Positions 46,501 through 57,514 of a DNA stretch of 64,000 bases are shown in pieces. Each line of letters begins with the position of its first letter. Position 1 is the first letter of the stretch. The notes beneath the pieces were generated by a model. That model was not told the origin of the DNA. It ran no database searches and worked only from the letters and a program-made list of their open reading frames with translations. Location: positions 12,839,181 through 12,903,180 of the forward strand of contig CAIIXF020000010.1 of assembly GCA_903813345.2 (NCBI GenBank), given 5' to 3'. Source of the DNA: Owenia fusiformis (taxonomy: Eukaryota > Annelida > Polychaeta > Sabellida > Oweniidae). The position numbers were made by a program, and so were the translations under genes.

Positions 46501-49500
46501 TAGCACAATTGCTATACAGACAAGCACACTGGGTTGTGTAAGAACATTCATTAACATCTTATACAGCTTAGCATATTCGAATGAACAGGTAATGACGTGC
46601 AAGAAAGCACGCCATGATATGCAGGTAAGCACATCACTAAGTGCAGGTAAGCATATCAAGATACTTTTCTGTGGAGGTAAACAGTGATATTCAGGTAAGA
46701 ATAACGTGGTGTACAAGATAACACATTGTGATCTACATGTAAGCACTGTAATGCTCATACAATCAAATTGCGATGAAGAGGTACTCTCACTGGGATGTGC
46801 ATGAAAGCACATTGTTATATATAGGCTAGCACAATGGGATTTGCAGATCGTACACACTGATTTACAGGTGACCACACTGTGATGCATGCATAGGTAAGCA
46901 TATTATTGTGACATGCAACGTGATGTGAATGTTAGCACACCGTAATATAAAGGCAGGCATACCATTACGTGCAGGTTAGCACACTGATAGTTGAACGTAA
47001 GCAGACCATTATATGCAGGTAAACACACTGTGATATACAGATAAATTAAAACGGGACGTGTATGTATGCATAACATGGCACGTACAGGTAAGCCACTGTG
47101 ATGTGTACGTAAACACACTGTGATATGAAGGTTAACCAACTGAGATATGTAAGTAAGCACAAAGTTATGTGATTGGTAGCACATTTTATTGTGTAGGTTA
47201 GCACGCCGTGACATGCAGGTTAGCACACTGTGATGTGCAGGGTAGCACACTGTGATGTGCAGGTTAGTACAGTGTGATATGTATATAAGCACGCTGTGAC
47301 GTGAAGGCTAGCACACTGTGATGTGCAGGTTAGCACAACGTTATGTGCAGGGTAACACAGTGTGATGTGTATATGAGCACGCCGTGACGTGCAGGCTAGC
47401 ACACCGTGATGTGCAGGTTAGCACACCGTGATGTGCAGGGTAACACAGTGTGATGTGTATATTAGCACGCCGTGGCGTGCAGGCTGGCACACCGTGATGT
47501 GCAGGGTAGCACACTGTGATGTGCAGATTAGCACACCGTGATGTGCAGGGTAACACAGTGTGATGTGTATATGAGCACGCCGTGACGTGCAGGCTAGCAC
47601 ACCGTGACGCTGCAACGTGCAGGCTAGCTCACCGTGATGTGCAGGGTAACACACTGTGATGTGCAGGTAAGCACACTGTAATGTGCAGAGTAGCACACAG
47701 CGATGTGCAGGGTAGCATACCGTGATATGCAGGGTAACACAACGTGATGTACAGGGTAGCATACTTTGATGAGCAGGTAAGCACGTCATGATGTGCAGGG
47801 TATCAGTGATGTGCAGGTAAGCACAGCGAGATGTGCAGGTAAGCACACTGTAATGTGTAGGTAAGCACACTGTAATGTGTAGGTAAGCACATTGTAATGT
47901 GTAGGTAAGCACCCTGTGATGTACAGGTAAGCACATCGTGATGTGCAGGTAAGTAAATAGTGGTGTGTAGGTAAGCACACTGTAATGTGTAGGCAAGCAC
48001 ATTGTAATGTGTAGGCAAGCACATTGTAATGTGTAGGCAAGCACATTGTAATGTGTAGGTAAGCACCCTGTGATGTGCAGGTAAGCACATCGTGATGTAC
48101 AGGTAAGTACACAGTGATGTGTAGGTAAGCACATCTTGATGTGTAGATATGCACACCATGGTTGCAGTTAATCACAATATGATGTGAAGGTAAGCACACT
48201 GTGGTTTGAAGGTTAGCAAACTGTAATGCGCGGGCAAGAAAACTGGAAAATCCTTGAAACATACGGGATATACAGATGTAATGTGATGTGTATGTAAACA
48301 CATTGAAATGTATAGGCAAAAACATTGGGATGTTCAGGTAAACATTGAGATGTTTAGGTAAACTCGCAGAGATATTCAGATAAGCATATTGAGAAATGCA
48401 CGTGAATACACCAGGTTATACATGATAGTGCACAAAATGAGAATTGCTAACGACATTTCTATATATGTGAGATATATATGAGTTTATAGTTTAGACGTGT
48501 GTAATGTACCACTGCATAAGAATTACAATTCACAGGTAAACATGTCATGATACGCAATATACAACCTGATGATTTCTATATGTATTTCATTGGTCAATTA
48601 CTTTTCAGGTATTTTGATCTGGATGGTGTCCATTTATATTGAACAATTTTCTTTAGATATTGCTGAATTGCAGATGAGCTGTTGGAAAATCAGTGATCGT
48701 TCACGAATAGATTTATTGTTCAAGATATTGTTGTAATTATACATTTAAAATTTGTTAATGGATATATTTCCAGGCTGGTAGAGCAGTAATTAAAGTAAAG
48801 TGATGTTTATATGCCGAACTAAGGGATTTTGGCACAGATGTTGCAAGCACCGTTGTGCTAAAGGGCTGATCAACACAACTGAAAGAATGTACATTTGCCT
48901 TGTGACAAATATGTTGTCAAATCTGACATAGGATGGATATACGTCATATGGACTTCATAACATTTGTGATTCAACATCAGTCAAATATATCAGCGATGGG
49001 ACATTTGAACTGATATTCAAACAATCGCAGACGGAGCCAGTTACAGCATTGTTTGTTATGATTCTTCCTAACACGAAGCGATCATTGAACTTTATACCTC
49101 TTGGAGACATTGCAATGTGTAACTTAGGGTTTGCTGCTTTTTGCTTTACATTGAGATGACATTATATTTTAGCATTGGTTCAGTGTAAAATAATTCAAAT
49201 ACTGACCGACATTTAAAGACAGGATTGTTGAATAAGTATTTCTGCCGAAGACTGATACTTTTATCTATAACGTGTTGGTATCTAGAATCTGTGGATTCAA
49301 ATTGACATAATCAATTTATTGTTCTATATCTTTCCCGTTCTTTAGATTTTCTGTGTGCCAAGTGCTCTCATTCCTTGAAACTGAAAGTTGGTGTTATGTT
49401 GAACGACGGGTAGTGATGAGAGAATAGAATGGCTATTTATGTTCGGTGGAGCGTAGCAACTTTAGAACATAAATGCTTTCTATTGGCTGAACGATGAGTT

Positions 49501-50783
49501 CAGTTCAATGTAGAGTTATGTGAGTGAGTGGATGTTTTCGTGGTGAAGGTAGAGTGTATAGAAAGACATTCTGAGCTTTGTCACCGTGTAGTCAACACAT
49601 ACACTTCGTTTTAATATTCACATTACAGTGTTGTATTCGTAAATTTCAAACATTATGTATCAACTCTTGTAAGAGTATTGTTCAGTAATAATATACATGT
49701 AGATAGTGGTTTTGATTGACATACCTTTTCATCTCCAAAGAAACCTCAGTTTAGATGAAGATGGTTTCTTTTTAAAGCTTTTAAGGAGTCCTCGGTCTCT
49801 CATAATAAGAGTAGAGGTTTTAATGGTGCCAATCAGATTCACTTTATACGTATTAATAGTTCTAGGATTCACTGAGATATCATTATACTTTATATAGGCT
49901 TGATTATTAACGTTAATTTGATCTGTATACATACATTTTACGCACAATGAGTCCTCGATAATCGAACAAACATTTGTGTCTTGTCAACCCCGTATTGGGG
50001 GATAACGCTACTAATAAACACGGGTGCCAAGTGCTCTCATTCCTTGAAACTGAAAGTTGGTGTTATGTTGAATGACGGGTAGTGATGAGAGAATAGAACA
50101 GTAATTCTTTGTGGTGATATTTAAATGATTTTTCATTTCAGTCCAACTCCTTCAAAATGTTGAAATAATCGTATGAGAAATAACACATGGGAATAACTAG
50201 AAATCAATGACATCACAAATGGAAAGGACATTGAAACACTGATCCACAAACCAAATGAATTATATTTTTTGAAAGACATCAGTCCCATCAGTGTCCTAAA
50301 TTCAACTTATAGTTCAAGACTGCATTAATTTATACAAGGTCCTTGATTTATACTACTACTTGGGAAAATCAATGAGGCCTTTATGACAGCCATTCCAGAT
50401 CTGAAAGTATCCAACTCGCTACTAGTGTAAGAGATGTTATTCAGTAAAGTACACATGCATGTCTTACCTGGTTTCTTTCCCTTTAAGCCTCGACCATGGC
50501 ATACTGGAAGACAAATACATTTTCAATGACCTAATTTTGCAACATCCATATAACTTATTAGGGTAAAACTTACATCAAACTTCTGTTGATTGTATTGTAT
50601 TGTATTGTATTGTATTGTATCCTTTATTACCACAAATATATTGTGAGAAAAAAGATAATCTCATGTTTCATTTTACATGTTTTACAAAACAAGGTTAAAA
50701 ATAACAACGCATGACAAAACAAACTTACCTAAAATCCTAACTTCATCTGGTTCAAGTGCTGGAGTCACCCCACCAGTTGCCAT
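39612..50783 (-). CDS. Class I Rab11 family-interacting protein-like: C2 - TIG/IPT - Rab11-binding domain
   Basis: Exons in transcript order: 50729-50783, 50468-50503, 44305-44410, 42497-43475, possibly 41200-41217, 40513-40573, 40014-40070, 39612-39736. Frame closes exactly (472 aa, or 478 aa with the 18-nt microexon). Domains: C2 at about residues 13-135 (CHGRGLKGKKPGECSFSVI, HRYRTKFVTSEEGSPHWNEE, FEVTDTNDVLGKVTLPLSQL); Ser-rich linker; TIG/IPT at about 262-349 (GISPKEGPASGGTKLTIRG, GLYVCGVNCL, GGRGISRVAFSYL), closest to that of EXOC2/Sec5; coiled coil and FIP-type Rab11-binding domain at the C-terminus (NSKLKKYIDDVLSRVLV). Class I FIPs link Rab11 to recycling-endosome membranes through the C2 domain. 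A TIG domain in a FIP is not something I know from the human members. Start chosen as the first ATG joining the C2 frame. Confidence 0.85.
40132..40147. repeat. G16 homopolymer
   Basis: Run of 16 G in the intron just upstream of exon 6 of the FIP-like gene. A similar 16-base run is at 41883-41898. Both could form G-quadruplexes and are prone to sequencing error. Confidence 0.9.
41200..41217 (-). CDS. Possible 18-nt microexon SRPRKK
   Basis: Between a CTGCAG acceptor and a GTATAA donor, in phase 0 on both sides, is a frame for SRPRKK. The pyrimidine tract is weak. The same frame is open upstream to an ATG at 41449-41451, so this could instead be the end of an alternative first exon. Optional in the model. 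Confidence 0.35.
41883..41898. repeat. G16 homopolymer
   Basis: Run of 16 G in the intron after the large exon of the FIP-like gene; same remarks as the run at 40132. Confidence 0.9.
42497..43475 (-). CDS. Rab11-FIP-like exon 4 (end of C2, linker, TIG domain)
   Basis: 979-nt exon. It completes the C2 domain (PQGWLFFECQISKFKPK), then a basic Ser-rich linker (SRAESMNSLSSSSTFYSE), then the TIG domain, then an acidic stretch ending ELVDADETCCD at donor GTAAGT. Its size and the Ser-rich linker resemble the long linker exons of class I FIPs. Confidence 0.88.
43850..44280. repeat. About 19-bp minisatellite GACACATGCCATAGACACT
   Basis: Degenerate repeats of a CA-rich unit in the intron between FIP-like exons 3 and 4. 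Small Cys-rich frames on the minus strand come from the repeat. Confidence 0.7.
44305..50783 (-). CDS. Rab11-FIP-like exons 1-3 (start and first half of C2)
   Basis: Exon 1 (50729-50783) reads MATGGVTPALEPDEVRIL; exon 2 (50468-50503) is only 36 nt and supplies VCHGRGLKGKKPG across its borders; exon 3 (44305-44410) supplies ECSFSVIFGIASHRYRTK and SPHWNEEST. Each has AG/GT borders and the phases (1, 1, 2) fit. Together they form the N-terminal half of a C2 domain. Intron 2 is about 6 kb and is filled by repeats. Confidence 0.85.
44679..49429. mobile_element. Non-autonomous element E1 (4.75 kb) containing a 22-bp minisatellite
   Basis: Bounded by segment A (184 bp, 44679-44862, starting TGGCTATTTATGTTCGGTGG) and segment B (75 bp, 49355-49429, ending GATGAGAGAATAGAA). 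The same two segments bound the adjoining element E2. No transposase, reverse transcriptase or replicase frame is seen. There are no terminal inverted repeats and no clear target duplication, so the class is unsure. Confidence 0.65.
46600..48400. repeat. 22-bp minisatellite (unit TGTRATGTGCAGGTAAGCACAC)
   Basis: About 80 imperfect copies inside element E1, with local variants. Subtypes cluster: GTGCAGGGTARCACAC near 47220-47800 and GTGTAGGTAAGCACAC near 47820-48120. The minus-strand open frame of 238 codons (47418-48134) is a by-product of the repeat. Confidence 0.92.
49430..50098. mobile_element. Non-autonomous element E2 (669 bp), head-to-tail with E1
   Basis: Begins with segment A (49430-49613, one base different from the E1 copy by eye) and ends with segment B (50024-50098, one base different). 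Its interior shares nothing obvious with E1. The junction with E1 has no spacer: B of E1 runs straight into A of E2. Confidence 0.7.
50589..50620. repeat. (ATTGT)6 microsatellite
   Basis: Pentanucleotide run followed by CCTTTATTACCACAAATATA. It may be the tail of a non-LTR retroelement lying on the minus strand, but no body could be identified. Confidence 0.7.
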
Positions 50784-53700
50784 ATTAGCCTTTTATTTTT
50801 ATCTGGTCCATCCAGATACTGTAGAACTAAAGCTTGAATACTGTTAGACGATGTTGCCAAGTCAATGTTCTTTAGGTCCAATACATGACCCGATATACTG
50901 CAAGGCCATTTTCACACTGTAATTGATAAAACTGGAGCTCATATCTTCAATTAGATAGTAGTATTTGTTATTGATCATGAATATTATTTAGCAAAGAGGT
51001 TATCAGAAGTTAAAGTGTGACTGTACCACTTATCTCTCAAGTATTTGAAGTTAATAGCATTTACAACTTATTCTATCTTTTCAAAAGGTCCAGTCAGAAA
51101 AAACAGATAATGTTCAAGTCATCATTTTACGATAAAATAACAGAGAGTCATGATGATTGTTATGAAGTAAGTTGACAATAATTGTAATATATTACATGAT
51201 TATTTAAAAGCTTAATAAAATATTTTTCTGTCTGGTAGCAAATATGTCAATTAAGTTGTTGATCTTTATGGTCGTTATATACTTGTTGACTTAAATTGCA
51301 CTTATAAATAACTCTGCAAGAATCACTATTTTAATGAATTAGGGCAAGATATAAAAGATGTACCTTTGGATAAAAGCTAAATACAGAATAACCCCCTAAT
51401 ATTTTGGTATTAAACAATGTAAAACAAGTTTGTCTTCCTACTTACCATGCAACGTCGAGAATTCTAAAAATCTTTAATGGTATCAATTTGATGATTGTTC
51501 AAAGACAGTAATTTTTGAATGGCTGGTAGTAGTACATGTAGTAGTGTCTCTAGATAACATAAAGGGGGGGGGGACTCCTGTGCATAAAGATATCACTTCA
51601 GGGAAAATATAATTTTTTCTCACCTCAAACTGCCTTATTATTGGTCAGATAATGAACCAAATCGGAGAATTCAGAATTGATCCTCGCTCTGCCTGTTGTG
51701 AGTGAATAGGCCGATCTAAAGGATGTCGTAATTACAAATTATAATGCCACCATTTTGAATATTTTTCCCACTTCGGATTTTGAAATGCCAGATTTGGTCT
51801 TATTCCATAACAAAAAAAGTTCAAAACACATAAGAGGTAATCGAGATATTTGTATAAACCTTTCAGCAGTGCTGCATGATAGCCAGTTGTAATGCCAGTG
51901 AATAACGACATCTCAGGGCTGACGCCAGTTTTTCCTGATTCAAGATGCCTAGCAACCTACTTTTTCATCCATTGGAATACATGTTAAATTGACAAAGTTC
52001 AAATCATAATTTCTCAAATCCCAGCCCATCGAATACTCGCATCCATTCAGATCATGTAGTCCTATTCAAAAACTTCCCATTCAGTTATATGGTAAGAAAA
52101 ATATCCCATGAACGAAACAAGATTTTGCTACATTTATAAGCGAGCATTGATTTTTGGGTCTGTAAAAAGCATGTAGGACCTGATTATACCATTGATTTAC
52201 TGAGACCGCCCAAAATATAATTCAATTTGGTTCAAAATTATAATCTGTCAGCGGTCCCTGACACTCCTACTAGCTATTACCAAACATTAATTGCCAATAC
52301 ATGTACAGATATACGTGCCATACATCTACAAAGTAGTGAACTAGTGTTTTAAGTACTACTTTTCCTATACGATTAACAAAACAAATCTCAAGTAGGTTGT
52401 ATTGACCCACTGTAGATTCTTGTGGGCGATAATAAAGTTACGCGCAAGTTATAGCTTTCACAAAGTTACTTGCCGATCATAAAGGTGAACAACTATAACC
52501 ACAAGAAGAAGAAATAACAAATCTTTTCAAATTATCTACATATATGAATCTAACTGGGATATTACCTGATATATGTGCCAAAATATCATCGGCTGCAAAT
52601 ATATTTTTTTACTTGGCAACTGAAGAATGAACGCATTAGTGCTATCACAAAATAATGTGGGGATTCACAAAATATTTCTGGATTACAGTGCGTGCAATAT
52701 CCCCTTTATCATGGATTGTGAATCTCATATCGTAAATAACAATTTATCATAATTATTTTGCATTACAAGAAAAGGTTGGCAATTTTATTAATGAAGGTTT
52801 TACTTGCTTATACATCAGTATCACAAGTTCACAACTGAGTGTAAATGTCTCAGGTAAAACTGAACACCAACCTTTCAGACCATAATTTAAGCAGTCAAAA
52901 AGATGGCAGGATACTACCAGCCAGTCATATCTTCTCTTCAGTTTGCTAATCACCTCGCTATGTGAACCTAGTCCTTATTGTCTGGACTATATCCCACCCA
53001 CAGGTACGAAACTAGGTAAATACATAGATGGCAGAAATTATCTTCTCATAATTTTCAGAAAACTGAAACCACTCATCCATTAATTTTCTTGAAAGAAAAT
53101 GTACAGACTGTATGGACTAAATGATGCTAAACATTATTTGAAAGTGTGAAAGGATGGGTAAATTGCTGGTTTGTTTAGAAAATTGAATATAAATATTTCT
53201 TACTGTCACTAATTTTGTGTTGAAGAGAGATATTTGTTGAAATTCCTAACTTGCGAATAACAAGTAGATCTAATGCTATTGATAATTTAAAGGGCTTTTA
53301 TACAGAAACTATTGTAAATGAAATCCTGTTGCTGGAAGACATTGATTACTTTGTCCTTATTTAAGGAGGTACAAAAATGCAAACATAAAATATTTGTTTG
53401 GATTATAATATAAGACGACTGTGGTACTATACTTAACTCTTCTCATGTTTATATTTCAATATACAATGTTTATTATAACAGAAGTCTATATCATTTTAGT
53501 TTATTAATTTATTTATTCTTAATGTTAAACTATTTGTCTACACATTTGCAGAATTTTGCTTAAAATTATAGGTATGTAAATCACAAATTTGTGTATACAT
53601 CCTTCATTCCATAAAAGAAAAATATAAATAAATAAAATTCTATTTTCAATAAATTTAATAATGTGACTCAAATTCATTGTTTATTTTAAAATGTAAACAT

Positions 53701-53989
53701 GGTTAACCCCCATGATGCAAATAATACAATATCAAAACAATAAAAACCAAATAAAAGAAAAAATTGTTGGCATTAAAATTAAATTGAAAATTTGTGATTG
53801 TGCGTAGAAAAATAAGTGTAAACATAATATATGTGTACAGTGTATGATAATGTATCATACATCAGATATCTATTATTATCATTAAGGGAGTATGCGCTGC
53901 TGGTCAAGTTTGGCAACTAAAATATATTCCTTTTCACAATGTATTTTACATGAAACTAAAATCCAAAACAGGCCTTCTGAATATGTGTA

Positions 53990-54162
53990 CAGTAAAACTT
54001 GTGATTGTGAACACCTCTCTCTTGTGAACACCTGTCTCTGTGGACACCCTTCCTCCACACATACTTTACAGACATCTGTATAAATAACCCTCTCTGTAGT
54101 GAACACCTGCCAACATTGAACTTTTTCTTGACAATTAGTGTTCTTATACACAGGTTTTACTG
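53990..54162. mobile_element. CAGTAAAACCTG MITE, copy 2
   Basis: Ends CAGTAAAACTTGT and ACAGGTTTTACTG with flanking TA. Same GAACACCTSTCTC words inside as copy 1. Confidence 0.85.
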
Positions 54163-56084
54163 TATTTGCATCTGAAAATTAGTAAACAGTGTATTTAGTA
54201 TGATCTTGACAGTGACTATTCCAAAAGACAGAAAACCAAACTTCAAGCCACACCAGCTAACTCCCTTAAATTATAGTTCATAATAGCAAATTAGTATTAT
54301 GAAAAGCACATTATAAAACAATATTGAACTAAGCCATAGTGCTATATAATACATGTATAGCAAGCAAAGTTACTGCAACAAATAGGCCAACTGACATCTT
54401 ATCAATTTTCATTTACCTTTTTTATTAAGATTTATTGAATGATTTTTATGCTTGAGAAACTTGTATCGATAAACTATATTGTACTTTATAGTAGCTACCA
54501 AGGAGAGTCTAAAAAGAGCAAAACCCAATAATGGGAATGACAACAATAAATTCTCTAATCATGGTGCTTCCAAGACTCAGCAAAATTTCCGTCATTGCTT
54601 TAATTAAGATCTCTAAATATCACCATAATTATATAATATTTTTTAAATTACTCATCTCTGGGTGTTTGCAATACAAAGGTTTAACTCTTCTACAAGTGAA
54701 CTACACTAGTATATACTATCAGATTAGCCCTCTAAGCTCTAAGAATAAGATACAGTTACATATTGAGTTACCAGGTTCTCTCAGCACGGAAAGGGCATCA
54801 TGGTGTGGCCTACCACAATGCATGAGTAAAATCACTGGTGTTCAACCTCTTGAATAACAGAGCATCTTTACATGTTTTGCTTATTTTGCCATAAATTTAT
54901 CTTTAATGTACAATGTTTGTGGCTCATTTTGCTGAACCCCAAAAAAACTACACACATTTAAATGCATATTATGAACAAAATGTGTCATAGAGCAATCTTA
55001 GTGAAAAATTTTGTTACTGATGTATATATCCATCACTCTGAGTTTTCAAGAGTTTAACAGAACAGTTTAGATTTGTTAATTATGCATTCAGCTTCATAAG
55101 AGTAAAAAGCAAGCTATAATATAGTAAATGTAATAAATGTCACTCATCCATGTAAAATCATCACCAACGACAGAGCGAAGGGCCATGTTTTGTTTCTAAA
55201 ATATCCAGGGCATATTTCTAGAAAAGATTATTTCCCCTATTATGGTTCTTAGTGAATGTTGTTAATATGGTGATGTTACCATTTACATGATTGAATGACA
55301 CATTCGTGTTTATGCATTTATATGTCCTATGTTTGAAGACAATACAAATTCAGTAGTCTTGCATCAAATCTCTGAAACTTAAACCTTCACATCCTTGTCT
55401 AGATCAGGCGTGTAAGGGAATAACAAGGGCTTGAAGCAAGACTACAATTTCAGATCCTTTAATAATTAACCACTTCTCTAAATGAACAATGACTGACAAG
55501 TATAGAAGTTAAGATTAGAAACTATCTAAACACATCACAGACACAGATGATATCTTCATTTTATGAAGACAATCATAATTCTACTTTAAATTACTAACAA
55601 TGTTTCTTCAATAGTACATGTGTCCCATCTACAAAGGACTGACTATCAACCGAAAACAATTTAATTCTCTTTCACACATCATATGTAGTATGTACATTAT
55701 CTTAATATTTGATATTGTGTACAATAGTACATACAGTATACTAAACTATGTATTCTAAAACTCTTTTAGAGAATTGTTTATCCTAATAAATTTAGTGAGA
55801 GATGTAACTATGCCCTATATAGGCTATATCTTATAAGGTCTTGGACCATTTTAAAATAAATTAAACACAATTTCTCATTTTATCTGATCTAGTGACTAGT
55901 CTATGATCAACAAATTTTATAATTCAAACAATGACGAACATACAATCATGTTACCGCTCAACACTGTTACAGTATAAGACAGAATGTTGTTGAACTTAAA
56001 ATGTATGTACATCTCATATATTCTCCATCATAACACTAGATTTACTGATGGTATAGTGCATAAAGAATGTGCTAAATAGAAGTA

Positions 56085-56242
56085 CAGTAAAACCTGTCTT
56101 AGTGAGCACCTCTCTCTAGTACACAACCTTACTCTCTGCACAAACTCAACTGACTTCTGTATATATTACCCTCTGTAGTTCCTTATATTTTTTCCTTATA
56201 TATTATGGCTCCATAGGTGTTCATTGTATACAGGTTTTACAG
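56085..56242. mobile_element. CAGTAAAACCTG MITE, copy 3
   Basis: Ends CAGTAAAACCTGTC and ACAGGTTTTACAG with flanking TA. Shortened interior. Confidence 0.83.
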
Positions 56243-56779
56243 TACCTTATGTAAAAGCAAGCTAAAAGCCAGATACTAATTGTTTCACAGATTTCACTTT
56301 TCATACTGTGTGAAACTACATGTCTGTGTGCATACATATTAAACATATGTTATATTCAAGGTTTTAATCGTTGTATATTTAATTTGATTGCCTAGATCAT
56401 AAGGTGCTGCCACCTATAATGACAATGATATTGCTAAACCTGTACATAATTTTTATGTGCAAAATCCATGGAATTATTAGCAATTACAGTTGTTATCTGA
56501 CATATTATAAAATGTGAGGCAAAATTCAAATTTTGTTTTATAAATATACAATTTAAGAAACGGTCAATTTATTGTGGTTGTAATATACAGTAAGTCATAT
56601 TTGCATCAGTTACTGTCGGGGTTCACAACTTAATTTGAAAAGATAATCTAACAAATTGATGTTCAGATTTTCCAAGTTAATCGCCAAGAGGGAAGCTCTG
56701 AGATTTGAACCCTGGTCACTGTGAAAATAGACATTCTGTAGCAGTAATCTTTGAATCCTGGCTATAATTATGATCGTCA

Positions 56780-57165
56780 TGAAGTAGACTATTCTTAATT
56801 GTACAAGTCAAGCATTTTGTAATCTGACTATTCTTAATTGTACAAGTCGAGCATGTAGTAATCTGACTATTCTTAATTGTACAAGTCAAGCATGTAGTAA
56901 TCTGACTATTCTTAATTGTACAAGACGAGCATGTATTAATCTGACTATTCTTAATTGTACAAGACGAGCATGTTATAATCTGACTATTCTTAATTGTACA
57001 AGACGAGCATGTAGTAATCTGACTATTCTTAATTGTACAAGTCAAGCATGTAGTCATCTGGCTATTCTTAATTGTACAAGTCGAGCATGTAGTAATCTGA
57101 CTATTCTTAATTGTACAAGTCGAGCATGTAATAATCTGACTATTCTTAATTGTACTAGTCTAGCA
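56780..57165. repeat. 39-bp minisatellite
   Basis: About ten copies of TAATCTGACTATTCTTAATT plus GTACAAGTCGAGCATGTAG. As 39 is a multiple of 3, one minus-strand frame stays open and gives a false 113-aa protein of TIKNSQITTCSSC repeats. Confidence 0.92.
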
Positions 57166-57514
57166 AAATATCATTGTCAACAATACTGAATAAATTCTTA
57201 TTTGGTTTCACATGCAACATACATTTTCCTTTGCGTAGTTTTTAAATAAATACATATCCTGACAAAACAATACAGAACATATCTATCAGAGTTTCAGGTC
57301 TGAGAGGGCGTTCTCTAGGGATTATATGCCAAAAGGCGACTAAGCACCCTAGAGTACCCACCCCCTTAAAAGTGTCACATAGTCATAAAATACAGAAAGA
57401 TTTACACCAAGGCAAGGTACCCTCTGGCACCATATAGGCTTATATACATACAGCCCTCTCTCTGAATGAATCACAAAATGAATCCACCATGTCTTTCAAT
57501 TGGCTCGCTCAGAT

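Larger units (their letters stand above)
50784..57514. other. Intergenic region between the FIP-like and STARD5-like genes
   Basis: No coding exon supported. AT-rich, with MITEs at 53990-54162 and 56085-56242 and a 39-bp minisatellite at about 56780-57165. The part nearest 57514 is likely the 3' UTR of the START-domain gene; the part nearest 50784 holds the FIP-like promoter and perhaps 5' UTR. Confidence 0.55.

Noticed and set aside
47418-48134. 238-codon open frame on the minus strand, Cys/Thr/His-rich
   Set aside because: It lies wholly in the 22-bp minisatellite; the protein is a 22-residue periodic read-out of the repeat, and overlapping frames are open too.
46600-48400. CRISPR-like look of the repeat array
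   Set aside because: The units are contiguous with no unique spacers, and the window is eukaryotic; it is a minisatellite.
44679-50098. LTR retrotransposon with LTRs at 44679 and 49430
   Set aside because: The repeated parts lack TG..CA ends, there is no primer-binding site, gag/pol frame or target duplication, and a second shared segment (B) shows a tandem A...B A...B order instead.
56716-57057. 113-codon frame of TIKNSQITTCSSC repeats
   Set aside because: A 39-bp minisatellite stays open in one frame by length alone.
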